From contig NZ_JANHOJ010000001.1 in the NCBI RefSeq assembly GCF_026930145.1, positions 496,001-560,000 on the forward strand: 64,000 nt of DNA, in the 5' to 3' direction. Positions within the stretch are counted from its first letter, which is position 1; each line of letters starts with the position of its first letter. This stretch comes from Bartonella sp. A05. Lineage in GTDB: Bacteria; Pseudomonadota; Alphaproteobacteria; Rhizobiales; Rhizobiaceae. Shown piece after piece: positions 18,840 to 27,418 of this stretch. A model generated the notes under the pieces. It ran no database searches and was not told the DNA's origin. It saw nothing but the letters and a program-made list of their open reading frames with translations. The position numbers and the translations under genes were made by a program.

Positions 18840-18896
18840 AGGAGTGGTTTCCCACTCCTCCGTTTCAACTCCCCTTATTGGGGAAGCGGCCACCTT
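18840..18896 (-). other. Double hairpin element downstream of the PemK-like gene
   Basis: AGGAGTGG (18840-18847) pairs with CCACTCCT (18852-18859) around TTTC, and TCCCC (18870-18874) pairs with GGGGA (18880-18884). On the minus strand the second hairpin is followed by AGTTGAAACG, giving a CRISPR-repeat-like look, but it occurs only once. There is no T-run, so it is not a classic terminator. Confidence 0.45.
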
Positions 18897-18940
18897 AGTG
18901 CCGTATTATGATACAAAATGTACACTGATTTTTTCAAAAG

Positions 18941-19513
18941 TCAATAGTTTTCACGTGGTAAATGTTTGTGCATAAGAGCTATAATTTTATTAAACTCTTT
19001 TTTAGATAATCTCTTGATATGGGATGGAGCGCTTAAACGGCTGACGGAAACCGTTGTTATATAATCACAAATAACCCATGACTTTTTATTGTTTATGGGA
19101 GATTGTATTGGATAAGCTGCCGGATTGTCCGCTTGTGATTGTGTTGTCAATGGCAAAATGGTAACATTTCTATGCAGTTTCGCATGTGTAGAAATCACTA
19201 AAACAAGCCGCTGTTTCCAAAATTCAGGTACGATAACATCATGAGGAAAATCACACCAAAAGACTTGCCTTATGCGCGGAGCCGATCGGATTCGTGGTTT
19301 TATGCGTGGCAGCTTTTTAGGGAGCTTGTTGAAATCTCTTTTTTGCATATATTCTTGCCACGTGCAGGGTGTATCGAAATTGCTTTCGTCCGTATTTTGC
19401 GCATCATACTCCATTCCATCAGGCAATTCTTCTGGATATACTCTTTCTAGGTTTGCTGTTTTGGGGACAATAGTTGCTGAAGTTGCAAGAAGAGGTTTTG
19501 TATTTTCAGGCAT
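18941..19513 (-). CDS. PemK/MazF-like toxin-family protein with N-terminal extension
   Basis: 190 residues. Residues 80-190 resemble the PemK/MazF fold: RQVFWCDFPHDVIVPEFWKQRLVLVIS, then NVTILPLTTQ and a final conserved helix. MazF-type proteins are ribosome-independent mRNA endonucleases paired with an antitoxin. No antitoxin ORF is adjacent, and the first 78 residues are an unrelated polar, basic extension, so the protein may be domesticated rather than a toxin. The ATG at 19513 lacks a strong SD. Confidence 0.68.
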   Translation of the reverse strand: MPENTKPLLATSATIVPKTANLERVYPEELPDGMEYDAQNTDESNFDTPCTWQEYMQKRDFNKLPKKLPRIKPRIRSAPRIRQVFWCDFPHDVIVPEFWKQRLVLVISTHAKLHRNVTILPLTTQSQADNPAAYPIQSPINNKKSWVICDYITTVSVSRLSAPSHIKRLSKKEFNKIIALMHKHLPRENY

Positions 19514-19885
19514 GGCAAACCACTCGTATTTGTCAAGATCCTGAGGAGATGTTCGTTAAGTTCCTGACTTATTTTTACCGCTTTTGAATGGGCGGTTTCT
19601 ATCAAACTATTGCAATTAAGTACAGAGGTTTAAGACAAGCAAAATCAGCAAAATGAGCGCTATCAGCAAAATGTATGCTTGTTTTATTTTTGAGGCATTT
19701 ATGTAAAGAGGAAATATGTGTAGGACAAATGCAAGGATATTGATATTGGATTATCTGGTGTGATGGGAAGTGAGGCAAAGATATTGGGCATATCAGGGGC
19801 TTGCGTGCTGTAGTGTCAAGTGCTTTGTAGTGTTAAGCGCTGTTTCACCCCTTCTTTTGCGGTTATGATGTATGATATCTTTTGG
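19514..19885. other. Spacer between dsbB and the PemK-like gene
   Basis: About 370 bases with no supportable gene. A repeated CAGCAAAAT occurs near 19637-19663. No promoter can be defended. Confidence 0.35.
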
Positions 19886-20458
19886 TTACGATGTGTGGCG
19901 GTTTGCTAGAAGCCCTTTTGAAGCAGCATAGAGGCTGATGAATGTATAAAATAGACTGGCGACGGCATTCCAACCGGCAAATGAGAGAAAAAGAAAGCGC
20001 CCCGGTGCTTCGACACAGGATGGAGGGTGAATGTTGTTTAATTGTGCTAAAAGCTGATTAACATCTGCTGTTAACTTTGTTGTCCCTTGACCGCAACTAA
20101 GAGGAGCAGGCCAAAAACCATATTCGACACCTGCATGATACACTGCGAACAAAAGGCTGTTAATCATTAATATGAAAACGCACAAAAATAAAAATCGTAC
20201 CCAAGAAGACATGTGAGAACACCATGCCAATAAGCCTGCTAAAATCAAAAGTGGGATAGCACTATAATAAGGGACACGCTCAATGAGACATAAGTCACAA
20301 GGAATATAACCCTCGATATATTCAAAACCAAGTGCGAGACCTATTGTGGCTGATAGGCAAAAAGCGAGAAAAAGAGCCCATAAACTTTGTTCTTTTTTGC
20401 TTAGTTTCAGATGAAGATGCTTTTGCAACATGTGCTGAAAAGGCCAACAGAAAGTCAT
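19886..20458 (-). CDS. dsbB: Disulfide bond formation protein B
   Basis: 190 residues with four membrane helices. DsbB reoxidises DsbA and passes electrons to quinone. The first redox pair is CDLC in GYIPCDLCLIERVPYY; the second periplasmic pair is Cys in PLSCGQG and Cys in PPSCVEAPGR. AAGGAA lies 8 bases before the ATG at 20458. The yqaA start-to-stop unit is 28 bases upstream, so the two are probably one transcript. Confidence 0.92.
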   Translation of the reverse strand: MTFCWPFQHMLQKHLHLKLSKKEQSLWALFLAFCLSATIGLALGFEYIEGYIPCDLCLIERVPYYSAIPLLILAGLLAWCSHMSSWVRFLFLCVFILMINSLLFAVYHAGVEYGFWPAPLSCGQGTTKLTADVNQLLAQLNNIHPPSCVEAPGRFLFLSFAGWNAVASLFYTFISLYAASKGLLANRHTS

Positions 20459-20486
20459 TGAGTGTGTTCCTTTAAAGTCAAGGGCG

Positions 20487-21080
20487 TTATTTCAAGAAAA
20501 CAGTGTACAACCCATAGAATAGCAAGAGCATAATACAACCTACGAGAATAACCCATTTGAAATGGCGAGAAAGAAAGTCTATAGCTTGATGGCCAAAACG
20601 CTGAATAAGCCATGCGAGCAGATAAAAACGCGCTCCCCGTGAGAGGATGCATGCTATCACAAAAAGCCATAGATGAACACCCATGGCTCCTGACAAAATC
20701 GTCACGATTTTGATCGGTGGAAGATGAAAGAATCCTGAACTCATCAGTAAAATCACTAGAAATTCTAATGTTGTATCATCTTTAAGCGTTTGAAAACTTT
20801 CATATTTATTATAAAATTCTAAGATCGGTTTGGCGATATTATCATAAGCAAAATAGCCAATGAACCAACCGGCAATTCCTCCAAGAACAGAACATGTTGT
20901 CGCAATAAAAGCGTAATGATAAGCTTTTTGAGGCCGGACAAGAGACATCGGGATATATAAAACATCCGCAGGGATTGGAAAAACAGAACTTTCAATAAAA
21001 GCAATGAATCCAAGCCAATGTTGTGCTGTATATCGCTCAGCTAAAGAAACTGTCCAACGCTTTAAGGTGCTAAAAATCAT
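20487..21080 (-). CDS. YqaA/DedA-type (SNARE-associated, VTT domain) membrane protein
   Basis: 197 residues from the ATG at 21080 (MIFSTLKRWTVSL). The motif FIESSVFPIPADVLYIPMSL and the later SGFFHLPPIKIVTILSGAMG match the YqaA branch of DedA proteins, which are linked to lipid scrambling and envelope homeostasis. The open frame runs further upstream to 21371, but that part reads through tRNA-Leu and is not coding; 21113 is an alternative start. It lies directly upstream of dsbB. Confidence 0.85.
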   Translation of the reverse strand: MIFSTLKRWTVSLAERYTAQHWLGFIAFIESSVFPIPADVLYIPMSLVRPQKAYHYAFIATTCSVLGGIAGWFIGYFAYDNIAKPILEFYNKYESFQTLKDDTTLEFLVILLMSSGFFHLPPIKIVTILSGAMGVHLWLFVIACILSRGARFYLLAWLIQRFGHQAIDFLSRHFKWVILVGCIMLLLFYGLYTVFLK

Positions 21081-21256
21081 GATTCTAGTCCGTAAGTTTA
21101 AGAGGTCAATCATCTCAAATTGTACCAGATAAACCAAATGGGGTAAAAATGATGTGAATTCTTGAAAAAACAAAAGTCCGATGTTGACGAATCTACACTT
21201 CTTCATATAGTGCAGGAGAGTGAAGAACAAAAATGTTCTCTTTACTTTATAAGTGT

Positions 21257-21341
21257 GCGGGTGTGGTGGAACTGGTAGACGCGCCAGACTCAAAATCTGG
21301 TTCCGAAAGGAGTGTCGGTTCGAGTCCGACCACCCGCACCA
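21257..21341 (+). tRNA. tRNA-Leu (CAA)
   Basis: 85 bases. Acceptor GCGGGTG pairs with CACCCGC and ACCA is encoded. The anticodon stem CCAGA/TCTGG encloses the loop CTCAAAA, giving anticodon CAA (codon UUG). It has a long variable arm (TTCCGAAAGGAGT) as expected for leucine, and GGTTCGAGTCC in the T arm. The accessory island begins just past its 3' end. Confidence 0.97.
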
Positions 21342-21635
21342 TTTGATTTCAAAAGATATGATATAACCCAAATGATATAACCAATAAGTTGATCATCAAT
21401 AAATTGGCGATTTTATCGTTATCTGCATCATTTTTAAGAGCACGTCATTGAGAGATTCCAATCTGTTGCTTGAGCGCGGCTTTGCTTGTCAGTTCTAGAA
21501 GATCTTTCAAGTAATCAGTGCCAAATACGCATCTCTTATAAATAAAGAAGCATGGCCAACCATATTGATAAGCTACTTATCGCTAAGACTGACAAAAATT
21601 GGGAGCACAATTAAGACGTGGGTAATAAAAAGAGT

Positions 21636-21751
21636 CCCGATCGGGTTGATCTAGCTGAAATGAGGATAAAAAACAGTGAAATCATCCCGATAGGGTTTAT
21701 TTTCTTGAAATGAAGGTAAAAAACGGTATAATCATCCCGTACGGGATGATT
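21636..21751 (+). promoter_or_regulatory. hipBA promoter with three operators on a 50-bp tandem repeat
   Basis: CCCGATCGGG (21636-21645), CCCGATAGGG (21686-21695) and CCCGTACGGG (21736-21745) are spaced exactly 50 bases apart, with similar flanks (TGAAATGA..., AAAAAAC). The last lies within a perfect 22-base palindrome at 21730-21751. TTGAAA (21705-21710) and TATAAT (21727-21732), 16 bases apart, form the promoter; the third operator overlaps the -10. This fits cooperative autorepression by HipB. Confidence 0.8.
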
Positions 21752-21764
21752 GGAAGAGATTATT

Positions 21765-21977
21765 ATGCAGAGCAGAATAGAAATACTAAGCCATCTTGTG
21801 AGAAATGCACGCAAAGAGCAAGGATTAACACAAGAACAGTTGGCAGTGGCATCTGGGGTTGGTGTGCGATTTATTCGTGATTTAGAACGCGGCAAAGAAT
21901 CATGTCAGATTGGAAAAATCCTACATGTACTCGCAATGCTAGGTCTTGATATTCAGATTGATGATAAAAAATTATGA
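21765..21977 (+). CDS. hipB: HipB-like XRE antitoxin (module 1)
   Basis: 70 residues. A helix-turn-helix at about residues 14-50 (RKEQGLTQEQLAVASGVGVRFIRDLERGK) is of the XRE class. HipB neutralises HipA and represses its own operon. The ATG at 21765 follows GGAAGAG with 6-base spacing; an upstream in-frame TTG at 21750 lies in the operator and is less likely. Its stop overlaps the hipA ATG by 4 bases. Confidence 0.9.
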   Translation: MQSRIEILSHLVRNARKEQGLTQEQLAVASGVGVRFIRDLERGKESCQIGKILHVLAMLGLDIQIDDKKL

Positions 21978-23242
21978 CGCTTACACTTGATGTTTATTTC
22001 CATAATGTTTATTTCCATAATGTTTTCTTACAGGCAAAATTGGTCGGTAAACTGCATCAAAAGAAAAGCGGAAAGCTCAAATTTTGTTACGATGCTGATT
22101 ATTTGAATGCAAATTTACCCGGCATTTCTCTTTCTCTTCCTCCCCGTGTTGAAGCTTATGAAGGCCAATCGGTAAAAATTTTTTTCTCTGGTCTTTTACC
22201 TGATGAAAATGAAAAGCAGCGCTTAGCAGCTTATTTAGGACTCTCTGAAGACAATGCTTTCGCTTTGCTCAAGGAAGTTGGTGGGGATTGTGCGGGAGCG
22301 CTTGCTTTGTATCCAGAAGGGCAAGTTCCATCTGCTTCAACCAATGATAATGATGTAAAAATTCTCGATGATAATCAATTGAAAGAAATTCTTGAGAAGA
22401 TAAAACGGTATCCGATGCTTGCCGGAGAGGATGGTTATAGATTATCTCTCGCTGGGGCGCAAAGTAAACTAGCGGTTGGCTTTGAAGATGGTCGTGTTCA
22501 GCTCATGAAAGGGGGAGCGCCGACCACGCATATTTTAAAACCGTTTATTGGGCATATTGATGATAGTGCGCATAATGAATTCTTTTGTATGAAATTAGCA
22601 AAACGCATGGGCATTGATGTCCCCGAAGTCTTCCTACATTTTGTCAATGATACGCCTTACTACCTTATTGAACGATATGATCGTCAGAGAACTGATGATG
22701 GAACGGTTTGGCGTATTCATCAGGAAGATTTTTGTCAGGCACTGAGCATTGCGCCAGAAATGAAATATGAACGGGAAGGAGGCCCCAGTATTGCTAAGTG
22801 TCAAGCTCTTATTTCTCGCCATACAATGCGTCCTGCGGTTGATCAACTGAACTTCATGAATAGGGTCATTTTTAATTATTTAATTGGTAACGCTGATGCG
22901 CATGGTAAAAACTTCTCGCTCCTTTATCGTCAGAAGAAACCAGAATTCGCTCCTGCTTATGATATGTTAAGCACAGCTATTTACCCAGATTTATCTTCAA
23001 AAATGGCTATGAAAATAGGAGAGGAATATGATCCTCAAAAGGTATATTTGCGTCACTTTTATAAGACGTTTGCTACCACCAAAACTGCTCAAAACGCTTT
23101 CAATAAGCAAAAGAAACAAATAACCGATTTAATCAATGATGAGGCAGTAAAATTAAAACAAGAGCTTGAAAGGCAACATTCTAAAGTTTTTGATGCAATC
23201 CTTACTGTTATTCAGCAACGTTCTAGACATTTACAATTATAG
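21974..23242 (+). CDS. hipA: HipA-type serine/threonine kinase toxin (module 1)
   Basis: 422 residues. HipA phosphorylates glutamyl-tRNA synthetase in E. coli, halting translation and promoting persistence. Visible motifs are GLLPDENEKQRLAAYLGLS in the N-terminal lobe, the regulatory loop LSLAGAQSKLAV, ILKPF and the Glu of AHNEFF in the ATP site, catalytic IGNADAHGKNFSLLY and metal-binding APAYDML. All expected kinase residues are present. The N-terminus carries a perfect 15-base tandem duplication (VYFHN twice). Confidence 0.92.
   Translation: MTLTLDVYFHNVYFHNVFLQAKLVGKLHQKKSGKLKFCYDADYLNANLPGISLSLPPRVEAYEGQSVKIFFSGLLPDENEKQRLAAYLGLSEDNAFALLKEVGGDCAGALALYPEGQVPSASTNDNDVKILDDNQLKEILEKIKRYPMLAGEDGYRLSLAGAQSKLAVGFEDGRVQLMKGGAPTTHILKPFIGHIDDSAHNEFFCMKLAKRMGIDVPEVFLHFVNDTPYYLIERYDRQRTDDGTVWRIHQEDFCQALSIAPEMKYEREGGPSIAKCQALISRHTMRPAVDQLNFMNRVIFNYLIGNADAHGKNFSLLYRQKKPEFAPAYDMLSTAIYPDLSSKMAMKIGEEYDPQKVYLRHFYKTFATTKTAQNAFNKQKKQITDLINDEAVKLKQELERQHSKVFDAILTVIQQRSRHLQL
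21991..22020 (+). repeat. 15-bp tandem duplication at the hipA N-terminus
   Basis: TGTTTATTTCCATAA occurs twice back to back (21991-22005 and 22006-22020) and begins a third time. It keeps the frame and adds five residues to the first beta strand of HipA. Confidence 0.9.
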
Positions 23243-23682
23243 AGGAAATCATATCCTTTGTAATGCAAATATTATTGTATCCTTATATGATTATACAAAT
23301 TTGAGTGTTCCACAAACAGTTCATTATTTGATTGGATTGAGTGCTTGATTTTAGTGCACCTGCTTGGAAATTCTACGACGAATAGCCCGTTATTCCTTTT
23401 GGATATTAAAGGTTGTTTTCAAGTTTGTATTTGGTGCAAGGATAAGGCAATCTTATTTGAGCTCTTTTATGAACCTTCAAAACACCCAAAATACCTTATA
23501 GGCCGATATGAAAAATGATCTCGGTCGGGCAAATATTCCAGCTGAGGGGGAGTTATTCCACATAACGAATTATTTCTCTTGGAATGGCGCTCAGAAAAAG
23601 AGAAGCGAATCGATTTTTCTTTTTTGTAATGTAATTACGTTATGAATTTAATGCTTGTGATATGATTGTTCCTTATTTTGGC

Positions 23683-23841
23683 ATGAATAAGGAAAATCGA
23701 TATTCTATTATTCGCTGGAATCAGAGAACATCCAAACTATATTGTTATAAAAATCCACCCTTACATAAGGCTTGGCAAGAACGTATTGTCGTGAAGGATT
23801 ATGAGCTTGTCGCGGTAAAGAATCCTGAAAAGATAAGCTAA
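23683..23841 (+). CDS. Small ORF of unknown function
   Basis: 52 residues beginning MNKENRYSIIRWNQRTSK and ending VKNPEKIS. It is basic with no membrane segment. The SD is weak and the surroundings are degenerate, so it may be a remnant of a larger gene. I do not recognise it. Confidence 0.3.
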   Translation: MNKENRYSIIRWNQRTSKLYCYKNPPLHKAWQERIVVKDYELVAVKNPEKIS

Positions 23842-24024
23842 TATGGCACTACTTTTATGATTGCGTATGTTATTGAATGCAGATTCTGTTTAAAATAACA
23901 GTGATCTGGGTTTGCAATAAAGATCTCCTTTTTGCATTTGATCAAGCAGAACTTTTAAATATTTTTTTGCGCCTTAAAAATTCCTCAATCAACTTTTCCA
24001 CCAGTTTATTAGGTGTAAATATGT

Positions 24025-24101
24025 AAACATTATGTATAAAATTAGTGTATATCTACAATATTTATAGATTTATAAGTGAAAACATATAAAACATTATGTA
24101 T
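24025..24101 (+). promoter_or_regulatory. Direct repeats in the hbp upstream region
   Basis: AAACATTATGTAT occurs at 24025-24037 and again at 24089-24101. Bartonella hbp promoters are known to carry an Irr-bound H-box; whether this repeat is that element I cannot confirm from memory. Confidence 0.35.
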
Positions 24102-24182
24102 TAAATATAATGTATATAAATTGTATATTAAAGATTGATCTGTCAAAATTATACGCTTAAACATTCATTACGGAGCAAATTT

Positions 24183-25109
24183 ATGCATATAAAACGTTTA
24201 ATAACGGCCTCTATGTTTGTTGTGGGTTCAGTTTCTGCAACACAAGCAGCAGACGTTACGGGTCCTCAAACTTGTGTTGGGGCTTCCGCTTTTTCTTGGT
24301 CGGGTTTTTATGTTGGGGGAAAGTTGGGGGGATTTTCAAGTAAGATAGCAGCAGATATACTTTCTGGAACAGTAAGTCATCCGATGAGTACACTTATGTT
24401 GCCTGGAGTGCCAGGTCTTATTAGTAGTCTTTTAGGCAAGATGGCAGTGGATATGCTTGCTAAAACAGCAAATCAGCAGGCTAAAACAGTAAGTCAGCCG
24501 GTGCATAAAGATAAGTTGCCTGAACTGTCAAGCATTATCGGTGGTCTTTATGCAGGTTCCAATATTGATTTTGGCAAGAACTTTATCCTAGGGATTGATA
24601 TGGATATGGTTTGGTCTGGTAAAAAAAACGCAAAAACGCATGCATTCCATATTCAAGAAGAGAATAGAAGTGATTCTGAAAAGAAATTGCAGGAGATTGG
24701 ATACAAATTTGATAAGACACCACTCCAAGTTGGTGATGAAGTCGTTAATAATTTTGCTTTGCAAAAAAAGTGGGCAGGTGCTACGCGGGCACGTGTCGGC
24801 TTTGCGTTTGATCGTTTTATGCCTTATGTCGTTGGTGGAGTTTCCTATGCGCAGCTTCAAGAGATTGTAGAGGTATCACTTAAAAGAAAAGGGATCGATC
24901 AAGAAGACTCTGTTAATATTTCGGATGAAGCCAAGATGATGCTTGGTTATACTTTCGGTGTTGGTATTGATTATGCAATGACCAAGAATGCGATTATGCG
25001 TGCGGAATATCGTTATTCGGATCTTGGGAAAAAGAAAGTTGCAGAAGATAAAATGGAACTCGCTTACAAAACCAATGATTTACGCGTTGGTGTCGCTTAT
25101 AAATTCTAA
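24183..25109 (+). CDS. Hemin-binding outer-membrane protein, Hbp/Pap31 family
   Basis: 308 residues with a signal peptide (MHIKRLITASMFVVGSVSATQA, cleavage before ADV). The mature start has SWSGFYVGGKLGGFSS, and the C-terminus has YTFGVGIDYAMTKNAIMRAEYRYSDLGKKK and a final aromatic GVAYKF: the pattern of the small beta-barrel Omp25/Pap31 family. Bartonella Hbp proteins bind hemin and possibly fibronectin. A longer first extracellular loop (about residues 55-120, with AKTANQQAKTVSQP repeats) looks lineage-specific. GGAG precedes this ATG; the frame is open from 24135. Confidence 0.88.
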   Translation: MHIKRLITASMFVVGSVSATQAADVTGPQTCVGASAFSWSGFYVGGKLGGFSSKIAADILSGTVSHPMSTLMLPGVPGLISSLLGKMAVDMLAKTANQQAKTVSQPVHKDKLPELSSIIGGLYAGSNIDFGKNFILGIDMDMVWSGKKNAKTHAFHIQEENRSDSEKKLQEIGYKFDKTPLQVGDEVVNNFALQKKWAGATRARVGFAFDRFMPYVVGGVSYAQLQEIVEVSLKRKGIDQEDSVNISDEAKMMLGYTFGVGIDYAMTKNAIMRAEYRYSDLGKKKVAEDKMELAYKTNDLRVGVAYKF

Positions 25110-25133
25110 TATGTTCTCTATTAAGTTGTTTAG

Positions 25134-25166
25134 AGGCTCCATCTTGATGGAGTCTTTATTTTTCTT
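25134..25166 (+). terminator. Intrinsic terminator of the hemin-binding protein gene
   Basis: GGCTCCATC (25135-25143) pairs with GATGGAGTC (25146-25154) around TT, followed by TTTATTTTTCTT, 25 bases past the stop. Confidence 0.88.
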
Positions 25167-25290
25167 AACTGTGTCATTATGGATTTTGTTTGAAGCTTAA
25201 ACTTTTTATGCTCCTTTTACTGAGTCTACTTGATTTTTAAACTGATATTATAATATTAATAATGGACAATAAAAAGGGTATATTAATAAA

Positions 25291-25599
25291 ATGGTATCAC
25301 TTTTGACAATATCTGAAACGCAAGAGCAATTACGCAAACAAGTGAAGTCAATACGTCTTAGTCAAGGCTTTACACAAGAAGGACTTGCTAAAAGAGCAGG
25401 TATTCCTTTACCAACTTTGCGTAAGTTTGAGCAAAAAGGCCAAATTTCTTTGGAATCGTTTCTCAAAATTTTGGTTGTGCTTGGATGCCTTGAAGATATT
25501 GTACAAGCGTTGAAAAATAGTGATGAGCATTTTAAATCAATTGATGATGTCTTAGAAGGTTGTTCGCAAAAACCACGTAAATATGGGTGGCGTACATGA
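25291..25599 (+). CDS. hipB: HipB-like XRE antitoxin (module 2)
   Basis: 102 residues. The helix-turn-helix is at about residues 18-60 (RLSQGFTQEGLAKRAGIPLPTLRKFEQKG). The C-terminal 40 residues, ending CSQKPRKYGWRT, are a linker that may reach into HipA. The upstream region holds the 12-base palindrome ATATTATAATAT with an embedded -10, a likely autoregulatory site. It overlaps hipA by 4 bases. It is unlike the module 1 HipB, so the two modules are not a recent duplication. Confidence 0.85.
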   Translation: MVSLLTISETQEQLRKQVKSIRLSQGFTQEGLAKRAGIPLPTLRKFEQKGQISLESFLKILVVLGCLEDIVQALKNSDEHFKSIDDVLEGCSQKPRKYGWRT

Positions 25600-26834
25600 G
25601 TTTTGAGTTCATTTCACACATTAAAGTATCCTTATGCTTTGATGATAAAATGTTACCCGTTGGGCGTTTGGCGAGACGTGAGCGTAAAATCTATTTTGAA
25701 TATGATAGAAATTTCATTAAGCAAGGATTAGAAATATCGCCAATAAAATGTCCGTTAAAGCCGGGTGTGTGCTCTTTTGATCCTTTCTTGTTTGAAGGAT
25801 TGCCCGGAGTTTTTAATGACAGTCTTCCCGATGGATGGGGGCGCCTTTTGTTGGATCGTCAGATGCGCACACGCGGCATTTTAGCGCAAGAGCTTTCCCC
25901 TCTCGATCGTCTTGCTCATGTCGGCCTTACAGGTATGGGTGCCTTGGTTTATGAACCTGACTACACAGATGAGATTATGGATAGCACAATCAATATTGAT
26001 GTGCTTGCCCAGCAGGTACAGCAGGTTTTATCTGGAGAAGCCACGGAAATATTGACCGAACTTATTGCACTCAATGGTTCATCAGCGGGTGCACGACCGA
26101 AAGCGATGATCGGGCTTCATACAAACAGGCAGGATATTATCTATGGTACTCATCAGCTGAATGACGATTATCAGCCTTGGCTCGTTAAATTCCCAAATTT
26201 TAATGATGGTGTGGATGCAGGAGCTATTGAATATGTTTATGCTTTGATGGCAATAGATGCTGGATTGGAAATGCCGGATGTTCATTTATTTCCTGCTCAA
26301 ACAGGTTGTGGATATTTTGCTGTTCAGCGCTTTGATAGAAAGGAAAATAGGCGCTTCCATATGCATACGGTTTGCGGGTTGCTGCATTCTAATTTTAGAA
26401 CTCCGTCGCTTGATTATGACAATCTGATGGCGCTTACAATGATTTTAACCAAAGACATACGCGAAGTTGAAAAAATGTATCGATTGGCTGTGTTCAATGT
26501 TTTTGCCCATAATCGTGATGACCATGCCAAAAATTTTAGTTATTTGATGGATAGGACTGGTGAATGGAAGCTTTCACCGGCCTATGATCTAACATTTTCA
26601 TCGGGATTTAATGGTGAGCAAAGTACGGTAGTTATGGGGGAAGGCAAACACCCGGGACGAGACGAACTGATCAAACTTGGCCTTAAAGCGACTCTCCCGA
26701 AAACCACCATTGATGCAATTATCGAACAAACCAGAGACTCTCTCAGCAAATGGCCACGGCTTGCTAAAGAATACGGTGTGACCAGCTCAAATATTCATTT
26801 TATTGCCTCAAAAATTACGACAGACAATATATAG
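25596..26834 (+). CDS. hipA: HipA-type kinase (module 2)
   Basis: 412 residues from the ATG at 25596, which overlaps the hipB TGA. The N-terminal Couple_hipA region has LFEGLPGVFNDSLPDGWGRLLLDR, then the loop NGSSAGARPKAMIG, lysine strand PWLVKFP, catalytic FAHNRDDHAKNFSYL and metal site LSPAYDLTF. It belongs to a different HipA branch from module 1, so the targets may differ. Coding is intact to the stop. Confidence 0.9.
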   Translation: MSFEFISHIKVSLCFDDKMLPVGRLARRERKIYFEYDRNFIKQGLEISPIKCPLKPGVCSFDPFLFEGLPGVFNDSLPDGWGRLLLDRQMRTRGILAQELSPLDRLAHVGLTGMGALVYEPDYTDEIMDSTINIDVLAQQVQQVLSGEATEILTELIALNGSSAGARPKAMIGLHTNRQDIIYGTHQLNDDYQPWLVKFPNFNDGVDAGAIEYVYALMAIDAGLEMPDVHLFPAQTGCGYFAVQRFDRKENRRFHMHTVCGLLHSNFRTPSLDYDNLMALTMILTKDIREVEKMYRLAVFNVFAHNRDDHAKNFSYLMDRTGEWKLSPAYDLTFSSGFNGEQSTVVMGEGKHPGRDELIKLGLKATLPKTTIDAIIEQTRDSLSKWPRLAKEYGVTSSNIHFIASKITTDNI

Positions 26835-26918
26835 ATCATCAACGGAATTCTAATCGATTCAAACAAATGATGGTTTTTGCTTATTGATGAGACATAGAAA
26901 CATTCAAGAGATAAAATT

Positions 26919-27041
26919 ATGCCACTCACAACCATGCCAACGACACGTGAAAAACCTTATACCAAAAAACAGAAGCTGGGTTTGTTAGAAAAGGCTAAAG
27001 ATTTTTCTTCGCTGCATATTGAAGAAGAAATAGCAAGTTGA
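26919..27041 (+). CDS. Small ORF of unknown function downstream of hipBA-2
   Basis: 40 residues, MPLTTMPTTREKPYTKKQ to IEEEIAS, with AAGAG upstream. It is too short to classify and may be the first piece of a truncated gene; the following 600 bases look decayed. Confidence 0.3.
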   Translation: MPLTTMPTTREKPYTKKQKLGLLEKAKDFSSLHIEEEIAS

Positions 27042-27418
27042 AAAAAGATTGATGCAAACGTAAGTTTGGCCATTTAATTGGAAAAAAATGAACAAAGGTG
27101 ATGTGTTGTTGCTGTTTGGGTTTTCTGATCCAGATTGTGTTAAATCTAGTGTTGTGGCTTAGGTAAAATATTGTGCACCCATGAAGCTATCAATATCAAT
27201 GCATATGTGTTTCATACATTTATATGATACATGAGCGTGTGTTGGTACGTTGCATGCAGTTTAGGCAATGCGTGTTGTATGCATGAATGAAACGACGGAT
27301 TTTTTTTATTAATTGTCAGTTTTGTGTCGCAAGAAGAACTTTAACTGTTCTTGAAATTGTGTTGTGCTTTGATAACAAAAGAGGGCAGAAGTAAAATAAT
27401 ATCATGCGTAATAAACAA
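27042..27418. other. Decayed interval before the secreted-protein array
   Basis: No gene seen. TGCATG/ATGCAT-rich stretches lie near 27198-27283. Nothing else is supportable. Confidence 0.35.

Larger units (their letters stand above)
23243..24182. other. Degenerate interval upstream of the hemin-binding protein gene
   Basis: About 940 bases, AT-rich. Besides the small ORF at 23683 I see only decayed-looking sequence and the direct repeats near 24025-24101. No mobile element ends are visible. Confidence 0.4.

Noticed and set aside
18640-18855. 71-residue minus-strand ORF
   Set aside because: Its start lies in the hairpin element, it has no SD, and composition does not favour coding.
18861-18896. 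CRISPR array
   Set aside because: Only one repeat-like unit, with no spacer series or cas genes in the window.
21081-21371. N-terminal extension of the yqaA reading frame
   Set aside because: It reads through tRNA-Leu (typical spurious WCGWSDSNRHSFRNQ translation) and is not conserved coding sequence.
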